Positions 33,892 through 43,081 of a stretch of DNA of 64,000 nt are shown piece by piece; position 1 is the stretch's first letter, and each line of letters begins with the position of its first letter. The stretch spans positions 2,418,001 to 2,482,000 of the forward strand of contig NZ_CP099997.1 in the NCBI RefSeq assembly GCF_024138145.1. The letters run 5' to 3'. The stretch is from Natronosalvus halobius (GTDB lineage Archaea > Halobacteriota > Halobacteria > Halobacteriales > Natrialbaceae). The position numbers were made by a program, and so were the translations under genes. The notes beneath the pieces are model-generated. The model was not told the DNA's origin, did no database searches, and saw only the letters and a program-made list of their open reading frames with translations.

Positions 33892-34623
33892 ATGCGTATG
33901 GACGAGGACCTCCTGACCGTGACCGACGAGAGATCGCCGACCGCTGCCGCGGGAACGCTGCGAGCGATCGCCGACCAGCTCGAGCGCGGTGACCAACTAC
34001 GACTCGACGGAAACGACCGTCGAGTGACCGTTTCGTTTCCCAACGCGGTCGATTTCGAAGTGGAACTGGAACTCGAGGGAGTAGATGGAAGCGAGAGCGG
34101 AAGTGAGGCTGAGGGCGAGGGCGAGGGCGAGGACGAGACCGAGAACGAGAACGAAACTGAGAACGAGACCGAGACCGAGACCGAGACCGAAACCGAGACC
34201 GAGACCGAGACCGAGACCGAAACCGAGAACGAAACCGAGAACGAGAACGAAGACGGCAAAGAACAACTCAGGATCGAACTCGAGATCGAACTCGGGTGGC
34301 CGGTGACCGACGCGGACGCTGTCGAGGTCGTATCGACGGCCGAGTCTGGCGAGGAGGTAGAACCGACGGGCGAGACGGAACGGGTCGACGCCGAGCGCCC
34401 CCACGAAGCGGTTACCGTCACCTCACCACCCGAATCGCTCGCCGAGTTCCGGCTGTTCGAGGATCGGGCAGGTGAGTGGCGCTGGCACCTCCGTCACCAT
34501 AACGGGAACATCATCGCGGACAGCGGCGAGGGATACACGACGAAGCAGAACGCCCGCAACGGCATTCGAAGCGTCGTACGGAACGCGCCGGGCGCGAGTG
34601 TCCTCGAGGGACGCCCCGAGTAG
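33892..34623 (+). CDS. Amphi-Trp domain plus DUF1508 protein with Glu/Thr-rich linker
   Basis: 243 residues. N-terminal amphi-Trp-type domain (AAAGTLRAIADQLERGDQLRLDG...VSFPNAVDFEVELELE). Residues about 65-120 are an acidic linker of Glu, Thr and Asn, mostly ET repeats from a GAGACC/GAAACC hexamer. After a short beta segment (LRIELEIELGW) the C-terminal 55 residues form a DUF1508 (HVO_2922/YegP) domain: AEFRLFEDRAGEWRWHLRHHNGNIIADSGEGYTTKQNARNGIRSV. ATG 33898 is an alternative start. DUF1508 is a small dimeric domain of unknown biochemical role. Confidence 0.85.
   Translation: MRMDEDLLTVTDERSPTAAAGTLRAIADQLERGDQLRLDGNDRRVTVSFPNAVDFEVELELEGVDGSESGSEAEGEGEGEDETENENETENETETETETETETETETETETENETENENEDGKEQLRIELEIELGWPVTDADAVEVVSTAESGEEVEPTGETERVDAERPHEAVTVTSPPESLAEFRLFEDRAGEWRWHLRHHNGNIIADSGEGYTTKQNARNGIRSVVRNAPGASVLEGRPE
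34130..34258 (+). repeat. GAGACC/GAAACC hexamer tract, in frame
   Basis: About 17 hexamers, mostly GAGACC, with GAGAAC and GAAACC variants, coding for E-T and E-N dipeptides in the linker of the amphi-Trp/DUF1508 protein. Expansion or contraction by whole units keeps the frame. Confidence 0.9.
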
Positions 34624-34741
34624 CGATGGCGTCGAGGGATACCTCGAGTAACCGCGACGTCGAGAGATGGACCGAGAATCGCAACCCGGGCGCTCGAGAA
34701 CCTGCATACGCTGGCCCGATGACCTTCCCCGTCTGCGGCGC

Positions 34742-36253
34742 ATGAATCCTATGGTAACGGGCGACTCTAACGAGCGTGATGTACAAACCCATCGAAACGC
34801 GCGGAACGTCGTTCTCGTCGTGCTCGACACGGCGCGAAAAACGAGCGTCTCGCGGGAGACGATGCCGACGCTCACCCAGCTCGCCGAAGCGGGGACGACG
34901 TTCGAACGCGCGTTCGCGACGGCCCCCTGGACGCTCCCATCGCACGCGTCTCTGTTTACCGGCACCTACACCAGCGAACACGGCGCCCACGGCGGCTACA
35001 CCTACCTCGACTCGAATCTCCGGACCCTCCCGGAGGCCTTTCGAGACGCCGGCTACGAGACCGTCGGCGTCTCGAACAACACCTGGATCACCGACGAGTT
35101 CGGCTTCGACCGGGGATTCGACGACCTCCGTCGCGGCTGGCAGTACATCCAGTCCGATGTCGACATGGGGACGGTCGTTCGCGGCGAGGACCTCCGCGAG
35201 AAACTCGAGGCGACGCGAGACCGCCTCTTCGAGGGAAACCCGCTGATCAACGCCGCCAACGTCCTCTACAGTGAAGTCCTCCAGCCGAACGGCGACGACG
35301 GCGCCGACCGGTCGACGGCGTGGGTCGCCGACTGGCTCCACTCGCGAGAGGACGAACGCCCGTTCTTCCTGTTCTGTAACTACATCGAGCCCCACATCGC
35401 ATACGATCCCCCCCGAGCGTTCGCCGAGCGATTCCTGCCCGACGGCTGGGACTACGAGGCTGCGACGAACATCCGCCAGGACCCCCGGGCCTACGATTGC
35501 GAGGACTACGACATCTCCGAGTCGGCGTTCGCCGCTCTCCACGGCCTCTACCGCGCCGAACTCGCCTACGTCGACAGTCAGCTCGAACGCCTCCAGGACG
35601 CGCTCCAGTCGGCGGGCGTCTGGGAGGAGACGCTGCTGGTCGTCTGTGGCGACCACGGCGAGAACGTCGGCGACCACGGCTTCTTCGGCCACCAGTACAA
35701 CCTCTACGACACCCTGATCCACGTCCCGCTGGTCGTTCACGGCGGGGCGTTTACCGACGGCGGGCGACGGACGGACTTCGTCCAGTTGCTCGACCTGCCC
35801 GAAACGATGCTCGAGGCGACTGGCGTGTCGGATCCGGACTTCGAGGCCCAGAGTCGGGGGCGTTCGTTCCATCCCGACGCGGTCACCGAGACGAGGGACG
35901 CGGTGTTCGCCGAGTACGTCGCCCCTCAGCCGTCGATCGAACGCCTCGAGGCCCGATTCGGATCGCTCCCGGAGCAGGTCTACACCTACGACCGTCGGCT
36001 ACGAGCGATCCGCACGGATCAGTACAAGTACGTCCGCGGCGACGACGGATTCGAGCGTCTCCACGCCATCTCGAGCGACCCGACCGAGGCGGACGACCTG
36101 TCCGGCCGGCAACGCGACTGCGCCGAGACGCTTCGTGAGCGACTCGAGGCACATTTCGAGGGCGTCGATACCGTCGAACGTCCCGCAGAGGGAGCCACCC
36201 CGGAGATGACCGACTCGACGAAGGATCGGCTCGCCGACCTCGGGTATCTTTAG
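34742..36253 (+). CDS. Sulfatase-like alkaline phosphatase superfamily hydrolase
   Basis: 503 residues. N-terminal metal-binding strand NVVLVVLDTARKT, the nucleophile region APWTLPSHASLFTGTYTSEHG, and metal ligands VVCGDHGENVGDHGFFGHQ. The site reads T-L-P-S-H instead of C/S-x-P-S-R, so no formylglycine can form and Thr is the likely nucleophile; it may be a phosphatase or phosphotransferase rather than a sulfatase. The protein ends RLADLGYL, a tail shared with the next gene's product. ATG 34742 starts just before the domain; the frame extends upstream to 34667. First gene of the glycan locus. Confidence 0.87.
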   Translation: MNPMVTGDSNERDVQTHRNARNVVLVVLDTARKTSVSRETMPTLTQLAEAGTTFERAFATAPWTLPSHASLFTGTYTSEHGAHGGYTYLDSNLRTLPEAFRDAGYETVGVSNNTWITDEFGFDRGFDDLRRGWQYIQSDVDMGTVVRGEDLREKLEATRDRLFEGNPLINAANVLYSEVLQPNGDDGADRSTAWVADWLHSREDERPFFLFCNYIEPHIAYDPPRAFAERFLPDGWDYEAATNIRQDPRAYDCEDYDISESAFAALHGLYRAELAYVDSQLERLQDALQSAGVWEETLLVVCGDHGENVGDHGFFGHQYNLYDTLIHVPLVVHGGAFTDGGRRTDFVQLLDLPETMLEATGVSDPDFEAQSRGRSFHPDAVTETRDAVFAEYVAPQPSIERLEARFGSLPEQVYTYDRRLRAIRTDQYKYVRGDDGFERLHAISSDPTEADDLSGRQRDCAETLRERLEAHFEGVDTVERPAEGATPEMTDSTKDRLADLGYL

Positions 36254-36585
36254 ACGGGCGTTTCACTTTCGAAACGAAGAAATAGAGGGTTACTCGGCGC
36301 TGTAAAGCGGGCTCGGCGCGGATCAGCGAATCGAGCGAGCGATCGAACGCCGTTCGGCGTTCGAGGACACGTCAACGAGGGAAACGGTCAGCCAGGGTGG
36401 GTATCTGATCCGGTCGAACTGGCTGGTATATCGGGTTGAAGCGTGAATTTCAGGGTTTAACGCATCGATAATGAAGGGCGCCCCGCGTGTTGGCATCCGT
36501 ATGAAGCAACTCCGAATCAACCCCTGTCCAGATTCAGTGGATGTGGACGGCCGGAAACAACAACCAATGGGGAGGCGGTGAGAGG
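36254..36585. other. Intergenic region, 332 bp, with hairpin
   Basis: Contains the hairpin CGAACGCC-GTTC-GGCGTTCG at 36344-36363 and TTTCGAAA at about 36271. The hairpin may end or process the upstream transcript. TTTAACG at about 36457-36463 is A+T-richer, but no clear TATA box is seen. Confidence 0.5.
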
Positions 36586-38274
36586 ATGACAGGACGACAC
36601 AATCGATTGAATGGGGCATCGACAACGGACCGAGTGACCGACGACTCGGGCCTCGACGTACTACTAATCGGTATCGACGCTGGCTGTCTACCGGTCTTCG
36701 AACGGCTTTACGAGGAGGGGCACATTCCGAACCTCGAGCGACTCTGTACCGAGCCCGGGAACGTCTCGGCCCCACTCGAATCACAGATTCCGCCGTGGAC
36801 GCCGAGCGCGTGGCCGTCGGTTTTTACCGGGGTCAATCCTGGCAAACACGGCGTCGTCGGCTTCGTCGGCTACGACGGCTACGACTGGCACGTCTCCAGC
36901 AACGACGACGTCCACGAACGCTCCCTCTGGTCGCTCCTGGACCACCACGATCGTTCGAGCGTCGTCGTGAACGTACCAGTGACACACCCGCCAGACGAAT
37001 TCGATGGCGCGATCATCCCCGGGTTCATCGGCCCGGAGGATCCGCAGTGTCACCCCGAGGGGACGCTCGAGGAGGTTCGAGAGGCCATCGGCGAGTACCG
37101 CGTCTATCCAGGCTACACTCGGGGCGACGAATCGATCTCCGACCACGAGAAGATGGCCGAGTATCAGCGCCTCATTCGTATGCGCGGGGAAGCGTTCCGC
37201 TATCTCGTCGGTAAGCACGAGCCGGACTTCGGGTTCGTGCAGTTCCAGAAGACCGACACCGTCTTTCACGAGTTCGCGGGCGACCCCGACAAGGTCGAGA
37301 CGGTGTACGAGGCGACGGACGACCAGATCGGAAAGATCCTGGAGGAGTGTGATCCAGACACCGTCTTCGTCGTGAGCGATCACGGCATGGGGCCGTACGA
37401 GGGTTACGAGTTCCGGGTCAACGAGTTCCTCGAGGAGGCAGGATACCTCGAGGCGACGACCAGCGGGAAGGGGATGCCCTCGTGGCAACCCATGCGCCAC
37501 CAGCTTCGAGAGGGGAAAGATTGTGACAGCTGGGAGCCGACGGTGACCGAACGAGCGGCCGCCGTCGCCGCGAAGTTCGGTATTACCGCCAGACGGGCTC
37601 GAATTGCCCTCGAGCGGGTCGGTCTCGCTGACCACGTCATCAAGTACGTCCCTCAAAACGTCTCCCGGACGGCCAATCGGCAGGTCGATTTCGCTGCCTC
37701 GCAGGCGTACGTTAGGGCCCGGACTGAACTCGGCGTTCGCATCAACCTCGAAGGACGAGAGCCAAACGGTATCGTCCCACCGTCAAAGTACGACGCCCTC
37801 CGCGAATCCTTGATGGCTGATCTTCGGGCCGTCGAGACGCCCGACGGGGAGCCGGTCTTCGAGACGGTCGCCCCCCGTGAGGAGTACTTCCACGGCCCGT
37901 ACGAGGAACACGCCGTCGACATCGTGACGATTCCCGCCGACTTCGATCACGCGCTCTCGGAAGAGCTGTGTGGCGAGCAGTTCGGTCCCGTCGAACCGTG
38001 GAACCACAAGCTCGACGGGGTCTTCGCCGCGAGCGGGAGAGGAATCGACGAGAAGGCGGCGATCGGCCACCCCACCATTTACGACGTGGCACCGACTGTG
38101 TTAGCCGCACTGGGCGTGCCCCACAGCGATCGAATGGACGGGGGTGTACTTCCAATCGTCGACTCCTTCGGGACCGAAGCATATCCGGCCGCCGGCGAGT
38201 CGACGACAGCGACTCGAGACGCCGCAGACGAGACGGTAACCGCTCGACTCGCCGACCTGGGCTACATGAATTGA
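36586..38274 (+). CDS. Alkaline phosphatase family protein (type I phosphodiesterase/nucleotide pyrophosphatase)
   Basis: 562 residues. LDVLLIGIDAGCLPVFERL (first metal Asp), nucleophile Thr in PPWTPSAWPSVFTGVNPGKHGVVGF, GFVQFQKTDTVFHEF and VFVVSDHGMGPYEGYEFRVNEFL with the Asp-His pair. The middle (residues about 310-370) is a helical cap. ATG 36586 is chosen because GGAGGCGGTGAGAGG precedes it, a strong ribosome-binding stretch; ATG 36541 is in frame upstream. Ends RLADLGYMN like the previous protein. Possible substrate: a phospho-glycan, nucleotide sugar or lipid-linked intermediate. Confidence 0.88.
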   Translation: MTGRHNRLNGASTTDRVTDDSGLDVLLIGIDAGCLPVFERLYEEGHIPNLERLCTEPGNVSAPLESQIPPWTPSAWPSVFTGVNPGKHGVVGFVGYDGYDWHVSSNDDVHERSLWSLLDHHDRSSVVVNVPVTHPPDEFDGAIIPGFIGPEDPQCHPEGTLEEVREAIGEYRVYPGYTRGDESISDHEKMAEYQRLIRMRGEAFRYLVGKHEPDFGFVQFQKTDTVFHEFAGDPDKVETVYEATDDQIGKILEECDPDTVFVVSDHGMGPYEGYEFRVNEFLEEAGYLEATTSGKGMPSWQPMRHQLREGKDCDSWEPTVTERAAAVAAKFGITARRARIALERVGLADHVIKYVPQNVSRTANRQVDFAASQAYVRARTELGVRINLEGREPNGIVPPSKYDALRESLMADLRAVETPDGEPVFETVAPREEYFHGPYEEHAVDIVTIPADFDHALSEELCGEQFGPVEPWNHKLDGVFAASGRGIDEKAAIGHPTIYDVAPTVLAALGVPHSDRMDGGVLPIVDSFGTEAYPAAGESTTATRDAADETVTARLADLGYMN

Positions 38275-38360
38275 TCGTCCCACTGTGTGAAACAGTCAGT
38301 CGATCTTATCTTACTCATAAGTATTGCCCTGCCCGCCACTAGTTCAGCTATACTGGCACC

Positions 38361-39020
38361 ATGGGCTTCGTTGCACACGTCTCACTGTCACATCCTGATC
38401 TCGTACTCGCGCCGACGATCCGGGCACATTCGAACGTAACGATGCGATTCGAGTATGGTGTCGTCACCGACAGCCGCGAACGCTGTTTCGTCTCGATATT
38501 CAGCGACGAATTCGACCACATCGAGCAGACGATGGCGAACGATCGCACAATTTCGAGCCCGACACGCGTCGCGACGTTCAGTGGACGATCCATCTATCAG
38601 ATGACCGTCGAAACCGGGCTCGAGATCGTCCCCTACCGGTGTTCGGTGAGAGGTATTTTCGTCTTCGAGACAATCAGCAACGACAACGGGTGGGACGTTC
38701 GCGTCCACATACCGGACCGGGAGACGCTGTCTGCGTTCCGCGAGTACTGCCGGTCGCGATCGATCTCCTTTCGGGTCAATCGGCTGTCCGAGTCGACGGC
38801 AGACGACGATGGCGACACATACTTTCTCACGGAACGCCAGCACGAAATTCTCTCGAAGGCCTACTATTCGGGTTACTTCGAGATTCCGCGCCGCGCGTCG
38901 CAGGACGACCTGGCGAACCAGCTCGGGATCTCGACGTCGGCGGTATCACAACGGATCCGCCGTGCCGTTGGCGAACTCATCGAATCGACCCTCGAGAACA
39001 GCCGAACGCCCGACCGATAA
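38361..39020 (+). CDS. HTH-10 (Bat-type) transcriptional regulator
   Basis: 219 residues. The C-terminal HTH-10 domain has LTERQHEILSKAYYSGYFEIPRRASQDDLANQLGISTSAVSQRIRRA, the classic bacterioopsin-activator HTH. The N-terminal 150 residues resemble the Bat-associated ligand/sensor region. Likely controls genes of this locus. Starts 86 bp after the phosphodiesterase stop, same strand. A TATA-like ATAAGTATT occurs at about 38316-38324, 37-45 bp before ATG 38361. Confidence 0.9.
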   Translation: MGFVAHVSLSHPDLVLAPTIRAHSNVTMRFEYGVVTDSRERCFVSIFSDEFDHIEQTMANDRTISSPTRVATFSGRSIYQMTVETGLEIVPYRCSVRGIFVFETISNDNGWDVRVHIPDRETLSAFREYCRSRSISFRVNRLSESTADDDGDTYFLTERQHEILSKAYYSGYFEIPRRASQDDLANQLGISTSAVSQRIRRAVGELIESTLENSRTPDR

Positions 39021-39302
39021 CGGCGTGAAAGTGGGCGGGATTGAATGGGATGCTCGCAGTGAGACTGTTGCTGAGAAGATTACCTCGAGCACTCGGTCCG
39101 AATGACTCACAGCGACATCGGTTCGTGTTTTCAGTAGTTTGGGCGCTTGAAGAGGGGTTTTAGCAAATGTTGTGCTATATGGAACAGTCGTAATTTAGAA
39201 TTTCCACGCTTAGCAGACCGATAATCCAGGCTGACTTAAAAGCTGTCTATTCGAATCCATAGATATTGGCCCGGAACGTTACTCTTACCAAAGTGAATAT
39301 CA

Positions 39303-40934
39303 ATGGCGAAACGAAGCGGTACGCAGTATTCACCCACTCAGGGTTCTTTCGACTCTTCCGAAGCGGAAGTACAGGCAGAGGACGAGCGTCGTTCTTCAAC
39401 CGCCGGTGGTCGGTCACGGCGAGGGTTTATCGGTGGCGTTGCCGCTGCCGGCGTCTCGCTCGCCGCGTTCAGTTCGAGCGCGAGCGCCTACCACGGGTAC
39501 GCCGACGAGTACGACAACGTCGTCAACATCGTCGATGCGGGCGCAGATAACACGGGTTCGAAGTCGATCACCCCCGTTCTCAAGAAAGTCCGGGCTGACG
39601 ATACGCTCCTCGTCTTCCCCGAGGGACGGTACTACATGGACGAGCAGTTCCGATTCACGGGGTTCGATAACTTCGGTATCGTCGGCAACAACGCGACAAT
39701 TGTTCCGGCAAACTACTACAACTTCGACGGACCACAGTATCGACTGTTCCGGCTGGGAACGGTCAAAAATCCCGGTCGCAAGGTGCGGGTCGAGGGACTT
39801 CGAGTCGATCAGACGGCTCCCGACACCGGTATTCGAGCGATCGAGGCCAACGTCACGACCCGACTCGACGTCGAGGACATCAAGATTTACGGGAAACACG
39901 ACAGCGGTACCTGGGGTCCCGCCCGGTTCAACGTCGTCGACCCGAACGGCACCGGTCGCGTCGTCGACTTCCACGCAAAAGACGGCGGCGAGTGGACGGA
40001 CAACACCCCGCACGCGGAGCACAGATCCTCTCGCGGACCGATCGGTATCGTTGCGAACCGAACCGAGGGAGAACTCATGTTCAGGCGGTGTCACCTGTAC
40101 GACTTCCCCGGGTCGGGCCTGTACGCGATCAACGGGTCGGGGAAGATCATCGTTCACGGCGGCGTCTACAAGAACAGTTCCTCCGCCAGCCTCCGCGTCG
40201 GTGGCACGGACAGTATTGTTCGATGGCCTCAGGTGATCGTCGACACGGATTCCGGCCGGAGCACGTCCCAGCGGGGGATCCGCCTCGAGAGCGGCGGCGC
40301 CACGGTCAAAGGTGCCGCGATCGACATCTCCGTCGACAAGGAGAACTGCTACGCCATCAGCGTGATGAACTCCTGCAGCGACGCCTGGATCGAGAACGTG
40401 AAGATCAATCTGTCCGGCAACGCTGTGCAGCACGGGATCGTTACCTCGGCGGGCTGTGGCGAAGTAGTCATCGTCGACACCGACATCACGCATACCTCCG
40501 ACGGTGGCTACCCCCTCTGGGCACGAGGCACCGGCAACGACGACCGCCTTCTCTGTGAATACCTCACGATCGACGGTCGGGCCGGCGACAAAAGCGGCTT
40601 CCGCGACGCCGTTCGCATCGATCGGGACAACTGCCGACTGAATGCGTGTGAGATCTATCAGCCTGGCAAAAACGGCGCCGCTCGAAACGCGGTCGCCAAC
40701 TTCGGTCAGGGGCTGACGATTTACAAATCGACGCTCGAGGCCAGCCAGTACCCCATCGTCGAAGTCGGTAACGACACGATGTACCTCGACGTCGACGCCG
40801 AGTCGTACAGCGGCCGTCAAGCCGCCTGCCTCTACGACGAGAGCTACGACGTCGCAATCAAGAGTAGCCGAATGAAAAACGGCATCCGTGACTTCGGTTC
40901 TAGCGGCCTCGTACTGTATAACAACACCTACTGA
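39303..40934 (+). CDS. Tat-exported right-handed beta-helix protein
   Basis: 543 residues. A 35-residue polar lead, then SRRGFIGGVAAAGVSLAAFSSSASA (Tat signal, no lipobox), and a mature protein starting AYHGYADEYDNVVNIVDAGADNTG like pectate-lyase-3 folds. Repeated short beta-strands with Asn/Gly turns over residues 80-540. No obvious catalytic set; could be a polysaccharide lyase, epimerase or a surface scaffold. Exported in folded form. It lies between the HTH-10 gene and an asparagine-synthetase-like gene on the same strand. Confidence 0.85.
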   Translation: MAKRSGTQYSPTQGSFDSSEAEVQAEDERRSSTAGGRSRRGFIGGVAAAGVSLAAFSSSASAYHGYADEYDNVVNIVDAGADNTGSKSITPVLKKVRADDTLLVFPEGRYYMDEQFRFTGFDNFGIVGNNATIVPANYYNFDGPQYRLFRLGTVKNPGRKVRVEGLRVDQTAPDTGIRAIEANVTTRLDVEDIKIYGKHDSGTWGPARFNVVDPNGTGRVVDFHAKDGGEWTDNTPHAEHRSSRGPIGIVANRTEGELMFRRCHLYDFPGSGLYAINGSGKIIVHGGVYKNSSSASLRVGGTDSIVRWPQVIVDTDSGRSTSQRGIRLESGGATVKGAAIDISVDKENCYAISVMNSCSDAWIENVKINLSGNAVQHGIVTSAGCGEVVIVDTDITHTSDGGYPLWARGTGNDDRLLCEYLTIDGRAGDKSGFRDAVRIDRDNCRLNACEIYQPGKNGAARNAVANFGQGLTIYKSTLEASQYPIVEVGNDTMYLDVDAESYSGRQAACLYDESYDVAIKSSRMKNGIRDFGSSGLVLYNNTY

Positions 40935-41060
40935 TACTGGAATCAAACCCGCCGTTTCTCCATCTATTCGAATGACTCCGACGTCACCGACGCTCAAGTC
41001 AGAGTCGACGAGCGATTTAACCCCCCGATAATAAACCACGTCGGTCGCGACAGTTCGTGT

Positions 41061-42821
41061 ATGCCTGGAATCACGGCCGTCGAATCGCCACCGGCACCCG
41101 ACGTTCTCGACGAGGTACTCGAGACAATTTGCTTTACTGATGATTACGCGCGCGAGGATTTTCTGCTGGCGGACGAACTCGTCGTCGCGGCCACCGGTTA
41201 CGAACAGTATCCCGTCGACGTCTTCGAAACCGACGACTGCACCATCGTACTCGAGGGGCACCTCTACGGGACCGACGACGTCGAAGCCGCCGTAACGGAA
41301 GCGGCGTCGTACGTTCGCGAGGGGCAGACTGAGCAGCTGTCGTCGTGGCTCGCCGAGAGAGACGCCGAATTCCTGTTGACCGTCGCCGACCGGGAGACGG
41401 GATCGCTGTGGGCGCTCAACGACGCATTCGGCCGACTGCCGACCTATCGGGCGACCATCGGCGACACGACGGTTGTCACGCGCGAACTCAAAGCGGTCCG
41501 GAAGCTCGCTCGTACGCTCGACGACGGCCTCGAGCCGAACCGACTGGCGCTCGGACAACAGTTGCTCTTCGGGTATCCCCTCGGGACCCGGTCGCTGTAC
41601 GAGGGCGTCGAACACCTGCCCCCGGGGTCACTTCTCGAGGTCGAGACCGGAGAGATCACGTCGCTACACGAGTTTCGGTTCGACAGCCACGCCAACGCCG
41701 ATCGGAGCGTCCGGGCGAACGCGCTTCGGCTCCGGGATCGGTTCGTCGAAGCCTGCGAAAACCGTGCCAGCGTCGGCGACGAAACCATCGTCTCGCTGAG
41801 CGGTGGACTCGATTCGCGGGCGGTGATCGCCGGCTACAACCGCGTCGACTGTCAGTTGTACGCGGCGACGTCCGCCAGGGCCGACGGCGGCAACACCGCC
41901 GAAGTCAACGTCGCCAGGCAGGTCGCGGACGCGCTCAACGTCCCATGGTCGTCGTACATCGCCGATCGGACGGAACACCACCAGTCGTTTCTCCTCGAGG
42001 CGACACAGGGGATGAACAACCTGGGGATGTCGATCGGGCTCGACTTCGCCGAGCAGGTAGCCGAACGACACGAAAACGCCGTGTTCGTTACCGGCGACGG
42101 CGGTGACAAGGCGATTCCGGACCTGACCCCCTCGCGAGAAGTCACCACGACGGACGACCTCGTCGAGGCACTCCTCGACGGCCAGCAACTCTTCACGCCC
42201 GAGGAGGTCGCCGACATCGTCGACGTGACCGTCGAGGACCTCGTCGGCTCCGTTCACGAACGGGTCGCGTCCTACCCGGAGACGACGCTCGAGGCCAAGC
42301 ACGTTCACTTTCTCGTGCGCGAGCGGGGGGTCAACTGGCTCAACCATGGCGAGGACCGAACCCGACACTACCTGTGGTCGACGACTCCGTTCTACGCGCT
42401 GCCGTTCTTCGAGGAGGCGATGGCGTGCCCGCCCGAACAGAAGCGGGGGAACGATCTCTACCGCGAGTTTCTCTCCGGACTGTCACCGACGGTCGTCGGG
42501 ATCGATTACGTCGACTTCGGGGCGCCAATCGACTCGCTCGAGTTCCGGATCAAGCAGTATGGGTACAACTGGCTCACCAACCATCCAAAGCTGAAATCGC
42601 GCGTTACCAGTCTGTTGAAGCAAAACGGTAACGGAACAGACGAGCGTCCCGTCCACGCCCTGGCCGAGGCAGTGCGGACGTCGTCGGAGCTGGATCAGTA
42701 CTTCTCCGAGGAGGCGATCAACCGGGTCGCCTGGAGCGGCGGTGCACACACCAGCCAGCACCGGTACGTCCTGTATACCGCAATTGCAGCGCTCACGAAC
42801 GACGAAATCGAAGCGGCATAG
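41061..42821 (+). CDS. Asparagine synthetase-like enzyme 1 (no glutaminase Cys)
   Basis: 586 residues. Residues about 1-190 are an Ntn-like N-terminal domain without the N-terminal Cys (MPGITAVES), with FLLTVADRETGSLWALNDAFGRLPTYR where AsnB has its F-x-x-D-x-x-G-x-x-P-L-Y. Synthetase domain with PP-loop SLSGGLDSRAVIAG (about 245-252), and a second ATP-pyrophosphatase signature TGDGGDK. It probably adenylates a carboxylate, such as a uronic acid, and uses free ammonia or another amine. UDP-sugar dehydrogenase in the same locus makes a uronic acid, which fits. No His/Lys-rich features. Confidence 0.87.
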   Translation: MPGITAVESPPAPDVLDEVLETICFTDDYAREDFLLADELVVAATGYEQYPVDVFETDDCTIVLEGHLYGTDDVEAAVTEAASYVREGQTEQLSSWLAERDAEFLLTVADRETGSLWALNDAFGRLPTYRATIGDTTVVTRELKAVRKLARTLDDGLEPNRLALGQQLLFGYPLGTRSLYEGVEHLPPGSLLEVETGEITSLHEFRFDSHANADRSVRANALRLRDRFVEACENRASVGDETIVSLSGGLDSRAVIAGYNRVDCQLYAATSARADGGNTAEVNVARQVADALNVPWSSYIADRTEHHQSFLLEATQGMNNLGMSIGLDFAEQVAERHENAVFVTGDGGDKAIPDLTPSREVTTTDDLVEALLDGQQLFTPEEVADIVDVTVEDLVGSVHERVASYPETTLEAKHVHFLVRERGVNWLNHGEDRTRHYLWSTTPFYALPFFEEAMACPPEQKRGNDLYREFLSGLSPTVVGIDYVDFGAPIDSLEFRIKQYGYNWLTNHPKLKSRVTSLLKQNGNGTDERPVHALAEAVRTSSELDQYFSEEAINRVAWSGGAHTSQHRYVLYTAIAALTNDEIEAA

Positions 42822-42949
42822 CGACGATACGTGGAGACCCCAATGGGGATTCCTACCAGGTCGACGTGTAGTCCGTCCGGTCGGGCGAATTGGCGCCGCG
42901 AAATCGGCGTGCCAGAGCCCGATCCACGGTTGTGCTCGTTTAAGAGCCG

Positions 42950-42957
42950 TATAATAA
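42950..42957 (+). promoter_or_regulatory. TATA-like element before the flippase gene
   Basis: TATAATAA, flanked by G+C-rich DNA, 125 bp upstream of ATG 43082. Confidence 0.4.
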
Positions 42958-43081
42958 GGCCCGGCGCGAGTCACCGTTTTAGTACTGTGAATGTGCTGGA
43001 CGGGCGTCGAAATGGGACGTGGGAATGGGATGGGGCGGACGACGTCGTCGACGGTCATTTCGGCAGAATCCAGGTGAACAG

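Noticed and set aside
34742-36253. Calling the first hydrolase a true formylglycine sulfatase
   Set aside because: The required C/S-x-P-S-R is T-L-P-S-H, so sulfatase maturation cannot apply.
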